A DNA stretch of 64,000 nucleotides from Hyposmocoma kahamanoa (lineage: Eukaryota > Arthropoda > Insecta > Lepidoptera > Cosmopterigidae): assembly GCF_003589595.1 (NCBI RefSeq), contig NW_020653409.1, positions 1,361,049-1,425,048 of the forward strand, written 5' to 3'. Position numbers and translations under genes: made by a program. Positions 36,641 to 48,217 of this stretch are shown in pieces. The notes under the pieces are model-generated. The model was given only the letters and a program-made list of their open reading frames with translations, did no database searches and was not told the DNA's origin. Each line of letters opens with the position of its first letter. The stretch's first letter is position 1.

Positions 36641-37588
36641 TAACAAGTCTCACAAGTCTCAAAGCGATCAAAACATTTTCCTGCCTGTTCAATGAACCGC
36701 CAATCCTATTATTTCATGCACATACATTAACTTAACACATTTGCCCTTTGACTTGAACGCACTTAGATAACATGACTTTCTATACTTCCTTACTTTACTT
36801 CCTTTTCGGTTCACTAACTTAACTTATACATTCATGCTTCCTTGGTGTCACGTCATCAGCAATTGTCAGTCCAATTTCAAAAAGCTACTCCCTTATTTCA
36901 GGCTATTTTTGATAGATTTCCGCGACCTGTTTCCGGTTATTCTTCGAAGTTAGAGTTATAATGTTGGATATGATTACGGTCTCCTGATAATGTTTCCTAC
37001 TCTTGCTGAGTGAAAAGTAAAATTTTAATCTTAGATGAACAGATCATTATTATTTTTTGTTTTTTTTTAAAAGTATTTCTTGTATTGTATTTGTGAAAAT
37101 TAACAGTTAGTTCTATGCATAAACAACAGTACCCGTTAAATTCACTTTCACAAAGTTTAATAGTTATATCCTACGATCCATGGCTGGTAATAAACATTTT
37201 TATATCCAGCACATAAATGAATTTAATTTATAACATCAATATACATTTATCGTTAAATCTTTACAGCTTAACAAAATATTTGTTCAGATGTATTGTTTAA
37301 AATATCAGTTAAACGCGTCAATGAAATTATATTACAAAAGCTTATTGATTGATTAGCATAATAATTTATTTATTAAAGAAAAGGTCTGTTTTTTGGTAGT
37401 GCATCTGTAAACGAACCGCCTTTTTGGATTTAGACACATTATTGTTGAACCAACTAGCTCATCTGTATTTTAAAATGGTTCTTCTAATACTGGATTAGTC
37501 GACACAATATATTTATGACGTTAATGCAGTTTAAAGATCTTAACGTCTATAACATGGCGAGAGTGGTTGTAACATTGAAATAAAACTA
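36641..37588. other. Nothing recognised
   Basis: AT-rich; possibly the upstream part of the minus-strand LINE in its first 100 bases, but no coding motif could be followed. Confidence 0.35.
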
Positions 37589-37589
37589 T

Positions 37590-37863
37590 CGAGTTCTTAG
37601 GCTTTCGTGACTGTTACACATAGGAGATGAAACTATTTTTCCGCATTTAAATCGCGTATATTTGTTTTTTCAAACAAACCGACATTTTGAGCCCTTTACA
37701 GGTCCCATGGTCACGGTTGACTGAGGTGGTACAGTCTTCAACCAGTTATGTCGAATATCAATGCAAACCACCCTATTTTTTCACTATAGTTACAATATCG
37801 AGTTCTTAGGTTTTCGCGATTGTTACACATAGGAAATGAAACTATTTTTCCGGATTTAAATCG
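37590..37863 (-). mobile_element. Tandem PLE terminal repeats ending at an assembly gap
   Basis: Two head-to-tail units begin with GAGTTCTTAGG-type starts, at 37591 and 37799. The first (to about 37797) contains the whole core through GCAAACCACCCTATTTTTTC. The second runs through ACTATTTTTCCGGATTTAAA and is cut by ten Ns. Tandem terminal repeats are typical of PLE insertions. The gap lies exactly where the second unit should continue, so the assembly may have collapsed a longer element here. Confidence 0.75.
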
Positions 37864-37873
37864 NNNNNNNNNN
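37864..37873. other. Assembly gap (10 N)
   Basis: Ten consecutive N characters interrupt the second PLE terminal repeat. The fixed round length suggests a placeholder and not a measured gap. Confidence 0.95.
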
Positions 37874-38581
37874 TATGTTGAAATAAAATTCTTTCTAATT
37901 CTATAAATTCATTTTTCTAATTTGTTAAATTATACCTTGACTACAATAAATAGTGCTTGGTTTTTTCTTTTGTGATCATTGACTTCTTGCGATAAGCCTT
38001 TATTCTTCTTAACGTAAAAACGGAGAAATTTCGGACCGAACAACCATTAAGGACCAGTCTTTGCATAAAATTAGTTAATGGCATCTAGCGTATTTTGCGG
38101 GAACTACGTAATCTTAATAGTTAGTTACACAAGAATTGAAAAACAAAATAGGAATTGTTTCAGCTTTACCAATGTTATGGAGTCACAATACTAGAACCGG
38201 CTTGAGCAGATTAGAATAGAAACAGTTTTGTATCTATTTAATAAGGAAGAATTTTATCGGGAGTTTTCCTTTGGATAATCCAAGCATATTTTTTAGCTAA
38301 AGTAGCTGATAGGCTACCTCTCACACGAGGCTTCAATCAAAACGTAGAAATAAATTATTTAGAAGCTCTTTCGCGTTATCGTGTTACGTGCGTGACAGCT
38401 GATTAGGGTGCCATATTCATTTTTTACGTCGTCATGATCACGGTAATATGATACATCATGACACGTAATTATGACAAATGATTATTGCAAATGTAATAGA
38501 AAGCAAGGGAATACGGTTTCACTTTAAAACAACGTAGGCTTACTTAGCGCTATAAATGTACGTAATAAAACAAATGTTTCT
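37874..38581. other. Nothing recognised
   Basis: AT-rich sequence right of the gap with no recognised element. It does not continue the PLE repeat. Confidence 0.4.
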
Positions 38582-38826
38582 TTTTAACCGACTACGAAAA
38601 AGGAGGTTCTCAATTTGACAGTATGTTTCTTTTTTTGTGTATATGTTACGCGACTTGTGAAATGATTTTGATGATTCTTTTTTTGTTGGAAAGAGTGTAC
38701 TTCAGTGTTGGTATTAATTAAATTTGAAGAAAATAATCCACCTCTAACCACTTTCCTGTAATCGATTTCAAGAAAACTTGGCGAATAGATGTAATTCTAT
38801 GAACTTTTAAGGTGGGTTGTTTTAGT
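38582..38826 (+). mobile_element. Family B MITE, copy 3 (internally deleted)
   Basis: The left end is TTTTAACCGACTACGAAAAA and the right end ACTTTTAAGGTGGGTTGTTT. It is shorter than the 430-460 bp copies, missing the central part. A minus-strand family A copy follows directly. Confidence 0.7.
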
Positions 38827-38849
38827 ACACTGTATTGATCGCTATTATG

Positions 38850-39088
38850 ATGTCAAGTGACAGGACGAAAAAGTCGTGTGCGTAGCGGTAAGCGACACGC
38901 CTGTCCGTAACAGTTGCAGTCCACTCAAAGCTTTAAATCTGAGGAGCGCTGCCACTGCGCATCTCACTCTCATCACACAGGCATAAGTTGGCAAGTCCCA
39001 TGTGTCTGTAATTTCACCAGTATTCTTACCCTTCAAACCCGAACGCAGTAGTATTCACATTACTGTTTAGAGACTGAAATAGGTATAG
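38850..39088 (-). repeat. Family A repeat, copy 5 (minus)
   Basis: On the minus strand the copy contains GAAATAGGT-side and GTAATTTCACCAG-side landmarks of family A and ends with CACTTGACATCATAATAG. It is joined directly to a LINE fragment at 39090 on its right. Confidence 0.75.
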
Positions 39089-39089
39089 T

Positions 39090-39455
39090 GTGGGGAACTG
39101 TATACGTTTTTACAATGAGATTCCGGAGCATATATTAAGTTTATCATTTCCTAAGTTTAAAAACTACATTAAAAATATTTTGATAGAAAAATCATATTAC
39201 AAAATTGAAGACTACGTGTTAGATAAAGATGTATGTAAAGACGACATGGCTCCAGAATCCACACAAATTTGATTCAAAGTGTATTCCATAGCATTTAAGT
39301 TTATTTGAAAAGAGCTATCCCTAGAGTTTCTTGCTCGTTCTTCTCAGGGAGGTCAGCGTAGTGAACGAGCAGTAGCTTAAATGTGACGTTTTCAAGTGTA
39401 AATTTATTTTATCTATGGAATAAATAATCTTTGACTTTGACTTTGACTTTGAGTG
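39090..39455 (+). pseudogene. 5'-truncated jockey-like LINE with (CTTTGA)n tail
   Basis: The open frame starts inside the element and reads MGNCIRFYNEIPEHILSLSF then KIEDYVLDKDVCKDDMAPES, stop at 39272. This is the C terminus of the same protein as the 272-codon RT fragment at 56.8 kb, and it shows the undisturbed end that the larger copy has lost by frameshift. The untranslated region contains TTCTTCTCAGGGAGGTCAGC and ends GGAATAAATAATCTTTGACT followed by repeated CTTTGA to about 39453. Confidence 0.85.
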
Positions 39456-40012
39456 TCAGTACTTCCTTAAACGAACTCTTTCACATAGAGCTCCACTGCC
39501 ATTAAATTATTAAATTATTCTATAGAGTATAACAATAAAGGTAAGGCTATCGATTTCTGCGGGTGATTGTACTCATTAAAACAATAACTTTTGTAATAAA
39601 ATAATATGATATTCGAAATTTTATTATCATGTATTTATAGTTGAAACGTGGTTAGATTTTTTTATGCGCCCTGTATAAATTGCAATAAATCTCAAAGTAT
39701 GTAACAAACTTATGCATTTTAACTTTAAAATACTTTATACTTATATATATGTAAAGATACTTTATACTTGTAATACTACTGGTGTCAAGTTGCGTGGGCA
39801 CAAACTTAATAAAATATTTTACGTTCTGTATTAGCAGCAGTATATATGTAGGTGAATACATCGTGACTATTCCAATATTCTGTTGTAAACCAAACACGAT
39901 TTTTAGTGTAGAAGGTTTGCCTTTGAAACTTTATGAAATAGGAACCGTACGTTGTACTTAGATATAAGAAATGTCAATTACGTTAGTTGGGAGAAGAGGG
40001 TCGATATCATTT
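39456..40012. other. Nothing recognised
   Basis: AT-rich; a few bases just after the LINE tail (39460-39500) resemble the outer part of family A, but nothing else was recognised. Confidence 0.35.
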
Positions 40013-40014
40013 TT

Positions 40015-40295
40015 TATGAGTAAGTGTCAAGTAACGGGACGGACAAGTTGTGTGCCTAGTGGTTAGCGACTCACCTACCCATATTAAATAGAATTTCAAA
40101 TAATAAACAGATCTGAGTGACTCTTCCACTGCGCCCGACACTCCGAGACATAAAGTTGACAAGTCCAATGCGCGTGTAGTTTTACCAGCACCTTCAAAAT
40201 CACAACGCAGTAATATTTACATAGCTACTTGGCGGCAAAAATTGGTATAATGAGAATACTTCCCGGATGAACCTTTTCACAAAGAGCTACTACTG
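40015..40295 (-). repeat. Family A repeat, copy 6 (minus)
   Basis: A diverged full-length copy: AAGTGTCAAGTAACGGGACG on the plus strand marks its 3' end and CTTTTCACAAAGAGCTACTA its 5' end. Central blocks are substituted. Confidence 0.7.
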
Positions 40296-41166
40296 CTAGT
40301 AAAATCAAAACATTTTTAAAATAGCTTAGCTTATATTGAATATTGTTTTCGTACATGGTTGCACTGAAATGACGTTTGAATTAACTCCCGAAATTCATCT
40401 TTAAATCCTACTCGAAATTGTGTCATTGGCTTAATTACTTATTTATTCCATCCCTTTCCCGCCCATATCTCACTCGCCCGCAAGAGCGAGACAACGTCAC
40501 CCAACTGGTGACACTTAGAGGACGAAGAAACCACTCTCTTCTGCCTGTTGAAATTTCGCCGACGAATGTCATGGCTGCGCGCGTAACCGCCTCTGCTAAT
40601 TATTGTTAGAAATTACAGTTAGAACGTACTGACCTGAAACCTAAATTGAACGTAAATTTTGGTGAACTCGTAAAACGTCAAGAATCGCTCCCTGAGCGAA
40701 GCAAGGAACCGAGATTGCTCAGCGCACAGGCAGAACGGCCACGCTGTTGGTTTCACGAGGTACGGTGTTTCCCACTTACCTACTCGTATTTGTACTAATC
40801 AACCAAACTTTTTTTAATCATAATTACAGTCCACAAGTCGAACTAAAAGTGTGAACTATATTTAGGTTTCAAATTCTGCACGGGAGTCGATAATATGTTT
40901 ATATGAATAAAACACAGGAGATAATAAAAATCGGTGCTCACTGCTTAAAATATATTGAAAGAAAAATGCCTACAATTGGAGCATAGCAAAATCAACCATT
41001 TAAATAATTGCTCCTCATAAAATTTAGGCGCTATTTGTAAAAATAAGTTTTCGTGCGTTCATTCACTTTCAAAATGGAAATGGAGTTCATTAACTCCATT
41101 TCCAAAATGGACAAATATTTTAAAGAGTCTATAAATGCAGAACATGCGATAACTAAAGACTGTTTT
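40296..41166. other. Unassigned, with a GC-rich block at 40.43-40.78 kb
   Basis: The block at about 40430-40780 is clearly GC-richer than its surroundings. Its plus-strand frame 40418-40609 is not recognised and lacks a splice pair. A perfect 13-bp inverted repeat with a 4-base loop lies at 41075-41104. Confidence 0.35.
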
Positions 41167-41167
41167 A

Positions 41168-41635
41168 TTTTTAATCGGCTTCAAAAAAAGGAAGGGTTCT
41201 CAATTCGACTGTATGTTTTTTTTTGTATTGTATGTTACGCGATATATCCGAACTCTTAATGAACCTATTTTGATGATTCTTTTTTTGTTGGAAAGAGGGT
41301 ACCTCCATAGTGGTCCCATTTAGTTTTGAAGGATTTCATCCACCTCTAAGAGTGGCTGCACACATGAAGATTCATTTTTATAAATAGCGTCTAAATTTTA
41401 TTATAAGGAGCAATTATTTTAAAGGTTGATTTTGTTATTCTCCAATTAAAGGCGTTTTTCTCTCTATACTTTGAGTAGTGAGAACGAGAACCGATTTTTA
41501 TTATCTCCTGTGTCATGTTCCGTATAGTGGCGAACTAGGGGAAGAATCCGAGTTTCCGCACTTTCCGGTAACCGATTTCAATAAAACTTGGCAAATAAAT
41601 GAATTCTAGGTACTTTTGAGGTCGGGTTTTTTGTA
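41168..41635 (+). mobile_element. Family B MITE, copy 4
   Basis: The left end is TTTTTAATCGGCTTCAAAAA and the right end ACTTTTGAGGTCGGGTTTTT. The interior follows copy 2 closely (GGTTCTCAATTCGACTGTAT, CATAGTGGTCCCATTTAG, CGAACTAGGGGAAGAATCCG). Confidence 0.75.
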
Positions 41636-43440
41636 CTCTGTACTAAGATTATTTATAATTCTGTGGATTGGATCTTTTTTGCTTAACTATGTCCAATTAT
41701 GACACGTAAAGATTACAATTGTTCCACGAGGAACTGATGGAACGACTGGGAATAATAGGGTTGGCCGGGTCGGGTTACTCGAAACTCATATCACGCTACC
41801 AGTACCTACAGTAAATTTTCTAGGTTCGCAAAGTAATTTACTTTCATTTTTGTCAACACGGATTTCCGCAAAGAAACGCCTGAATCTATCTTTTCTCGTA
41901 TTTTTAATCTATGCATAGCTTAAAAAATATTTACTCTTAAACATATTATGGTGTGTAAGTTAAACATAAAGTTCTTAAAAAAAATTCTTCTTCTCTTCTT
42001 CTTTTAAATAAGTAATCGTTTTTTTTCGCCAATGTCAAGTTGAGGACCACACGCGTTTTTACTCAAAAATTGACCGGTGAATTTCGACAGAATTCACTGA
42101 GAGGAGAATCTACAAATCTACAACGACAGAGAACCTATACAGATTATAACGGAAACATATTAGACAACACAAATAAATAACTTGATGTTTGTGTACAATT
42201 GCACAATCTTGTTAGGAATTTTTTTTTTTTACAATGTTTTGATTCTAATCAGAATTATAGTGGTGACCTTATAAGTTGGATCAGATGTAGAGTAGTTTAT
42301 GTAACAGATATTTTTGTTCTTTTGCGAATTATAACGTTGTCATAATTATGAATAGAAGTAATATAATTATACATTTTATTGAATGTCAGGATATTTCACC
42401 ACCATAATATTAAATTATTTTATAATAAAATACAAGCACATATACAATATACAAGTTAATGGCGACATCTCTAGCCAGGGCTTGTAGCTGTAAAGGTATC
42501 TAACTGAGTGACAAAATACTTTCATAGATTTCTCATAAATGGCGCTACGGCTAAAAAGCGTTGAAAACCAAATACAAGGAAACGACAAACAAGCACATAG
42601 ATAAATTCGTGAGTTTTTAATTTTTAATTTAATTTCAATTTAGAATACAATGTCAACGAATATTATGACCGTGACTAATTCTACGGGGAATATCGATTCT
42701 TTCCGAAATGCCGCAGTCTTTACCATTTTTTCCTTTCTTACAGTTCTGCAAACTTGTGAACAAAATTTTACAGTTGTATATTTTTCCCGTAGATTTAGCA
42801 CGGTTGTTTTTTACCTCATTATCACAGATCGAAATTTGACTTTGTTTGGATTAACTGTTTTCGGAATAAGAAACAAAAAATTCGACTCATCCGTAGAACA
42901 AAGACCTATGTGCAAGACTGCTTATTCTCAGGACATTATACGTTTCGTTCGCTGTTCTTAGCTGTGGATATCACAGCGACCATTGATCGATTTTATATTT
43001 CCGAAACGAAATAATACGTCAAATTATGAAAACACCTATAGCTAGGCCGTATTTTGAATAAGGAAATTATGTATTTATCCTATTTTCGTTATATAATCAC
43101 ATCGGTCTCTGTTCTTAGATTGAGTCGAAGTCGAAGAAGTCGAAGAAGTAACTCGAGTCGGTAGGAATGAAATGATGTAAGCGTCGATTCCAAAAATACA
43201 CCAATTATAAAACTAATTAACATACAAGTGAGAAACTAATCAAAAACAAAGCTATAAAATTATAGTAATTGCTTACGTAACCTATACACCTTCTTAAATG
43301 TCGTAATTTTATTATTTTGGCTTGAAATTTTACATTGGTGGCAGTAAACTCGATATATATATTTCACTCAATTTACATGGAATCTTTACCTACAATTATC
43401 AATCAGATCTAAAGTTTCGAAGAGACCTTGGGTCCTTTCT
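41636..43440. other. Mostly unassigned; SINE S1 scrap at 42.52-42.60 kb
   Basis: CATAAATGGCGCTACGGC and AAAAAGCGTTGAAAAC at 42532-42572 match the 5' part of SINE S1. A 103-codon frame with an ATG at 42650 follows an AATTTAG acceptor-like site, but its product is hydrophobic and unrecognised. An imperfect GTCGAA repeat lies at 43124-43150. Confidence 0.35.
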
Positions 43441-43444
43441 TGGC

Positions 43445-43750
43445 AGTAGCAATAGAGGTCCTTGATAAAGTGCTCCATCCAGGGAAAGCTTAACCTTACC
43501 TATTTCTACCGCCAAGTAGTAATATGAGCATTACCGCGTTCCGGTTTAGAAAGGTAAGGGCGCTGGTGACATTACAAGCGCATGGGACTTGTCACCTTAT
43601 CTCTAAAGGGATAGGCGCAGTGGCAGCACTCGTTAGATCTTTGTCATTTGAAGTTCTGAGTGGCACTGCAACTGTTATAGACAGGTATGTGCGCCTGAGT
43701 GCACGGCTTTGTTCATTACGTCACTTGGTGTCATAAAACATACAATGACA
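43445..43750 (+). repeat. Family A repeat, copy 7 (full length)
   Basis: The copy covers the family from GGTCCTTGATAAAGTGCTCC through CCTATTTCTACCGCC, GCATTACCGCGTTCCGG, AAGTTCTGAGTGGCACTGC and CACTTGGTGTCATAAAA. The GATCTTTGCGATT block is altered to GATCTTTGTCATT. Confidence 0.8.
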
Positions 43751-44654
43751 TCAAATTAAATTTATAGACGTAATGTTGGCATAGCCATACAAAGGTTAAA
43801 CGCTGCCAGTATTTTGAGCACCCTATCATGAAAACCTTATTACATTCGTCTAATGTAGCTGTAGTTCTCGCTTAAGCCCCTCGTATCTTTAAGAATAAAC
43901 GATTATATCATCAAGTTATCAAAATTTGGTAATATTATATAACATCGAACAATATTCTATTGTGAAGCAATATTAGTTATTTACAATATTTTAATTTGAC
44001 AGTTGCATTAACTTTACGCCCACACAGGCTGGTTTTGTTATGACAGTAATTTGACAATGATATTCCATTTAATGGATAGGGAAAGTGATTTATATTGATT
44101 CATTGACGCCTACAATTGAAACGTTCATTTGATAAGTGAGTAAAAAGAATACGTCATCAAATTACTTGCACGTAATATTATTTCCACAACTTGTTGAATT
44201 ATGTTTTAGGTCGACAAATTTTTACAGCAATAACAGGAATTCAGATAGGGAATTGGACAACTTTGCAGAAAGTATTTAAAATTATCTATCTAGTTATATA
44301 TACTTTACGTAAGTAAAGCTTTCAAGTCCGTAAAACTATGTTCAAAATTTAATTAAAATGTATTGACGCCCATATGGCACTCCATGTCAATTCTGGAAGC
44401 ATGGCATCATTAATAGGCAAATAAACTAAACAATATGCACTTGTTACTTACGACATTTTCATGTATTCATTGACTACTGTAATTTTTACAGTTTTTAGTT
44501 GAAAAGCGAACGATGAATGCAATGACGTATCCATTATTATTTTTCAAAAATGTTGACTGAATAGTCGTGTTTACTACATAAACATTCTTTCTAACTGGAT
44601 TTCAGTTTTTTTTTCGGATTGTGGTCCATCACTCCATCACGTATATTTAGTAAA
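43751..44654. other. Nothing recognised
   Basis: AT-rich between two family A copies; no exon or repeat was recognised. Confidence 0.4.
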
Positions 44655-44915
44655 TGATAAGGCTGGTACTGTCACCTTACCCGTTACTGGTGTTTGAATT
44701 ACGGTTTTCAAAAGTAAGGGTGCCAGTGAAATTTCACGCATATGGATCTTGTCAATTCATGTCTCAGCGTGATAAGCGCAATGGCAGTGCCCCTCAGATC
44801 TTTGCGATTTAAAGCTCTGAGCGGCACTGGAATTGTTATTGACAGACGTATCGCTTTCTACCAGGTGCACGATTAGTTCGGTCCGTCCCTTGGATCCATA
44901 AAAAAATAAACCCAA
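44655..44915 (+). repeat. Family A repeat, copy 8
   Basis: This copy includes GTAAGGGTGCCAGTGAAATT, CCCCTCAGATCTTTGCGATT and TCCGTCCCTTGGATCCATAA. The first block is diverged. Confidence 0.75.
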
Positions 44916-45006
44916 ATATAATATAAAAAATAACGTTGGTCGATCTGTTTTATTACATTGATATCATCTTTTGGTAATTAAGCAATTTTTAAAACTATTA
45001 TTCCAG

Positions 45007-45202
45007 TATCGGGGGGTCTGCTCACGTTCTTCGTCCAAAACAATTACTGTCAAATAAGTAATACTTGACCAAATCAAAAAACAATGCCAAGTATGAAGCT
45101 TCATTCGCACCGTGCGTTTTTGAATTTGGTCGAGTATTACGTATTTGACAGTAATTAATTTAGACGGGTGTCGGACAGAGAACGAAAGTGGATCCCCTGA
45201 TA
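45007..45202. mobile_element. Fold-back MITE family E, copy 1
   Basis: The element is 192 bp with long inverted repeats. The left arm (from 45009: TCGGGGGGTCTGCTCACG, then AAACAATTACTGTCAAATAA and GTAATACTTGACCAAAT) pairs with the right arm (ATTTGGTCGAGTATTACG, TATTTGACAGTAATT, GGATCCCCTGA ending at 45200). TA dinucleotides flank both ends, consistent with a Tc1/mariner-type target duplication. The arms are about 75 bp with mismatches around a short centre. A second, single-arm copy is at 50005-50068. There is no coding sequence. Confidence 0.75.
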
Positions 45203-46115
45203 TGTCTGGCTGATAAAATAACCAATAAATTATAATATTTGGATATATAGCTTATAAGGGCGTACGCCGCCTTATCCGGCAAACCGCAGACGATAACTGG
45301 TTTCTAAGAGATTACGTAAAACTGGCTCGAAGCATAGCGACACCCTCTGCGGTCTGCAATCCAGCGTTGCTTTCTAATGACATTTGTTCACGAATGTTTT
45401 TTCTGGTACGTCATCAATCTGAGTTAACCCTTCTTATAGTCGGTATAGCTAGAGAAAGTACTCAGAATTAATGACACTATTGGCAGTAAATATCTTATTC
45501 GCGGTTTCGCGACGTCTGCATTATAGTGCCCTCTTGATTTCCCACAGTCTCTGTAAGACAAAGTACTCTGCGCATCGTTTTTGCGCCCGCTCCTTTTCCT
45601 TTCATTTGGCCTTGCGGGCAATGGTCGGCGCGTGCGCTGTATGTGACTGCTTGATAACTTGTTCAACTATGAGTGGAGTTATTAGGATTGTTATGATAAA
45701 TAGGTACTACTTAAATGGGTTTCACGAAATGTATCCGAAAATTTGAGCAATTACTGAGGTACTATTTATTAAAATCCAAGTTTCGGCGACATACGAAACA
45801 AAAAAACACACTTACGATATTTCAAATGTTGAATGTCACTGTGCGACCTTAACCGAATGTCAACCTTAGTGGTTTTAAGGTAAACTATTAATTGCCTCGG
45901 CAAGAAAATTATAGTATTAAATCTTGCGATTAAAATTGTAAGCTCAATAAGGTGACAAATTTCGAAAAAAAAAAAATTTGGAAGATCATGATACAAAATA
46001 TTTAAAAAAACTAAAGCGCCGCAGTAACACTAAAATTTTATTGTTGATTTTTGAATTTGACAAAATTGAACGTTTCTGGTATGTTTTTCATATCAATTTC
46101 GTTTCAAATTCTTTT
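45203..46115. other. Unassigned, with a Met-less ORF at 45.25-45.47 kb
   Basis: The plus frame from about 45251 stays open for about 70 codons with protein-like segments (RRLIRQTADDNWFLRDYVKL then ARSIATPSAVC). It has an ATATAG acceptor-like site at 45250 and a CTGGTACGT donor-like site near 45402. No family is recognised and no partner exon was found. Overlapping frames at 45424-45746 on both strands are unconvincing. Confidence 0.25.
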
Positions 46116-46117
46116 TT

Positions 46118-46352
46118 ATGATACCAAGTGAGCAGACGTACATGATGATGTAAGCATTACGCCAATCCATAACAATTGCAATGCCATTCAGAGCCTTAAA
46201 TCGTAAAGATGCTAGGGGCACTGCCACTGCGCTCGTCACCCTGACACACAAGTCGACAAGTCCCATGTGCCTGTAATTTCACCAGCACCCTTTACCCTTC
46301 AAAACCGGGACGCAATAATCTTACATTATTGCTTGGCGATAGAAATAGTTAA
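46118..46352 (-). repeat. Family A repeat, copy 9 (minus)
   Basis: This minus-strand copy has plus-strand marks CACTGCCACTGCGCTCGTCA, CAAGTCCCATGTGCCTGTAA and CTTCAAAACCGGGACGC, ending at AGAAATAG near 46348. Confidence 0.8.
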
Positions 46353-46542
46353 CGTTAAATTCATCCTATTTATTGGATTTCACCCACTGATTAGTGCTGA
46401 AACACTTCGTTTTGACGAGGATTTCCATAAGCATTTTAATTATAGTTGAGCATACCGCGGTCAAACATAGCGAAAGGGGATAAGCAAACCTATGAGATCG
46501 TTTTTTTTTTCAAGTAAAATAGTTATAATTATTTCGGATCTA

Positions 46543-47075
46543 TTAACCGCTCACGCGATGCGCTCATCCTACGGCAAAATGGCGGCTATTTGGTTTCGCA
46601 AATTAGAAAAGGATTCAGTTTAAATACAAGTTTTAAAAAATAAAAATTATTATTCTGCATTGCTAAATAAATACCCTGTGTACTTGGGTAAATATGATAA
46701 TATTCCATTTGAGTTGTTCTAATGTTTACCATGAAATTACTCCTTAAAGTATAGTTTATAAACATTTATATTCAGGGTAAACTAAAAAAAACGCAACTTA
46801 CGGTATGCTTTCAATAAATAAACACCGACATCATCAGCCCAAACAATAACACACACGATTATCGTGACGTATTTTTGAAGTTGTTTACTTTTTTTAAATG
46901 ACAGACCCAGGCATTAAAAACTTTATGGTTTGCTAGAGTAGTTACCGAAATAGCAATTAGTATTAGTTCTTTTACCTATTATAACTTCGATATCCGATAA
47001 ATCGGTATAAAATCATCACCGGCACCTCTAGGTGTAGTATGCTTCCACAGACGCATGAATCGCGTGAGCGGATAA
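46543..47075. mobile_element. TTAA-type MITE family D, copy 2
   Basis: The ends CCGCTCACGCGAT (46547) and ATCGCGTGAGCGG (to 47071) are perfect inverted repeats. The left flank is TTAA and the right flank ATAA. Compared with copy 3 it lacks about 80 internal bases after AATAAATACCCT. The rest is collinear. Confidence 0.88.
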
Positions 47076-47120
47076 GTATTTGTTTTTTTCCAAACCAAAT
47101 AACGTTTTGGGCTCTGAGGA
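47076..47120 (-). mobile_element. PLE core scrap
   Basis: TATTTGTTTTTTTCCAAACC then AAATAACGTTTTGGGCTCTG is a short minus-strand copy of the PLE core. It directly follows MITE D copy 2 and directly precedes a family A piece. Confidence 0.5.
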
Positions 47121-47124
47121 GAAC

Positions 47125-47245
47125 TACTTCTGCATCCTTATCCTTCAAAACCGCAACGCAGTAATACATTACTGCGGCAGCAATACGTGAGGCGACATTA
47201 TTTCCCTAGACAAAGTCATTCACAAGGAGCTCTAACTAAACACCT
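47125..47245 (-). repeat. Family A repeat, copy 10 (5' part, minus)
   Basis: Only the 5' part remains: CTTCAAAACCGCAACGCAGT, then the CGGCAG and GAGGCGACATTATTTCCC blocks and TTCACAAGGAGCTCTAAC. Confidence 0.7.
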
Positions 47246-47754
47246 CCTAAGTCGCGAGAGATATTGCTACTTATTAATCACAAATATCCGTAACTTAAAA
47301 TTTAAAATCATTGGACCTCTTAAGTGAGAAACAACCATTCTCCCATCGAGTTATCACCTCTTATTACACTCCAGTTTAATCTACTAAGTAAATCCCTTAA
47401 TGGATTGCCAATGCTCCTGGCTAGAGTAGCGATTCAGACATTGCCTCTTTTTTAAATAAATATGCTGAGCATTAGACCATTACAGGTAGATGCGGTGGAT
47501 ATTTATGTCTAGAGAACCGCACCCATTCGCCCCTTTTTCATTAAAAATGGCGTATTACCCCTTTAGTGGTTAAAAAGGGTGTAGGAGGACGAGTATCAGA
47601 TCCTGCGCATGACCCCGTTAATAAATTACTCACTCTCACTGCACCCAACCACGGGATTTTATGCTAATATGGACTTCACCAGGTAAGGTCAGTACAAAAA
47701 TTTTGCAATACGACAATAAGGCCCCCATTGAAGGACGATTTTTCGTTTCGATCA
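47246..47754. other. Nothing recognised
   Basis: No exon or repeat family was recognised. Confidence 0.4.
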
Positions 47755-47870
47755 TCAATTACAGGCACATGAGACTTGTCAACTTATGTCCCAGGGTGAC
47801 GGGCGCATTGGCAGTGCCCCTCAGATCTCTGTGATTTCAAGCACGTGATTTGGTCTCATAAAAAAACCAT
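47755..47870 (+). repeat. Family A repeat, copy 11 (internally deleted)
   Basis: AATTACAGGCACATGAGACT to GCCCCTCAGATCTCTGTGAT is followed abruptly by a diverged end, CACGTGATTTGGTCTCATAA. Both the 5' part and the usual right-hand block are missing. Confidence 0.7.
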
Positions 47871-48217
47871 CGCTACTCCCATGGCGTTCAAGTTAATCCT
47901 TAACGGCATAATAGTAATATCGTTTATTGAAAAACATGTTGTTACATATAGGTCTAGTAGTAGTTGGTAAACTATCAAACATATACCCTGTAAGGGCGCA
48001 GCAATAAACATACGCTATCGATCCATGTAATGAAGACAAATCGTGTTATATGGGAGCCGAGAGAGAAAGTAATCATAATAGAAGACGAAGAAGGCTCTCA
48101 TCACAACACACCTTTAATATAAATACATATGTGATTTCTGCCCGAAAATGTAGTAAAAACCAGCCAAAGAACTGAGAAAACGAAAACCTAAAAAGTATAA
48201 TCTCAGTACAGAGTACT

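Noticed and set aside
36484..36735. 83-codon plus-strand frame
   Set aside because: It is antisense to the LINE C-terminal frame at 36349-36636 (-).
42650..42961. 103-codon ATG frame after an acceptor-like site
   Set aside because: The product is hydrophobic and AT-driven, crosses a second strong acceptor-like site at about 42742, and matches nothing recognised. It is left out as a gene.
45424..45746. Overlapping 80- and 91-codon frames on opposite strands
   Set aside because: Both are caused by a stop-poor GC-rich patch; there is no motif or splice support.
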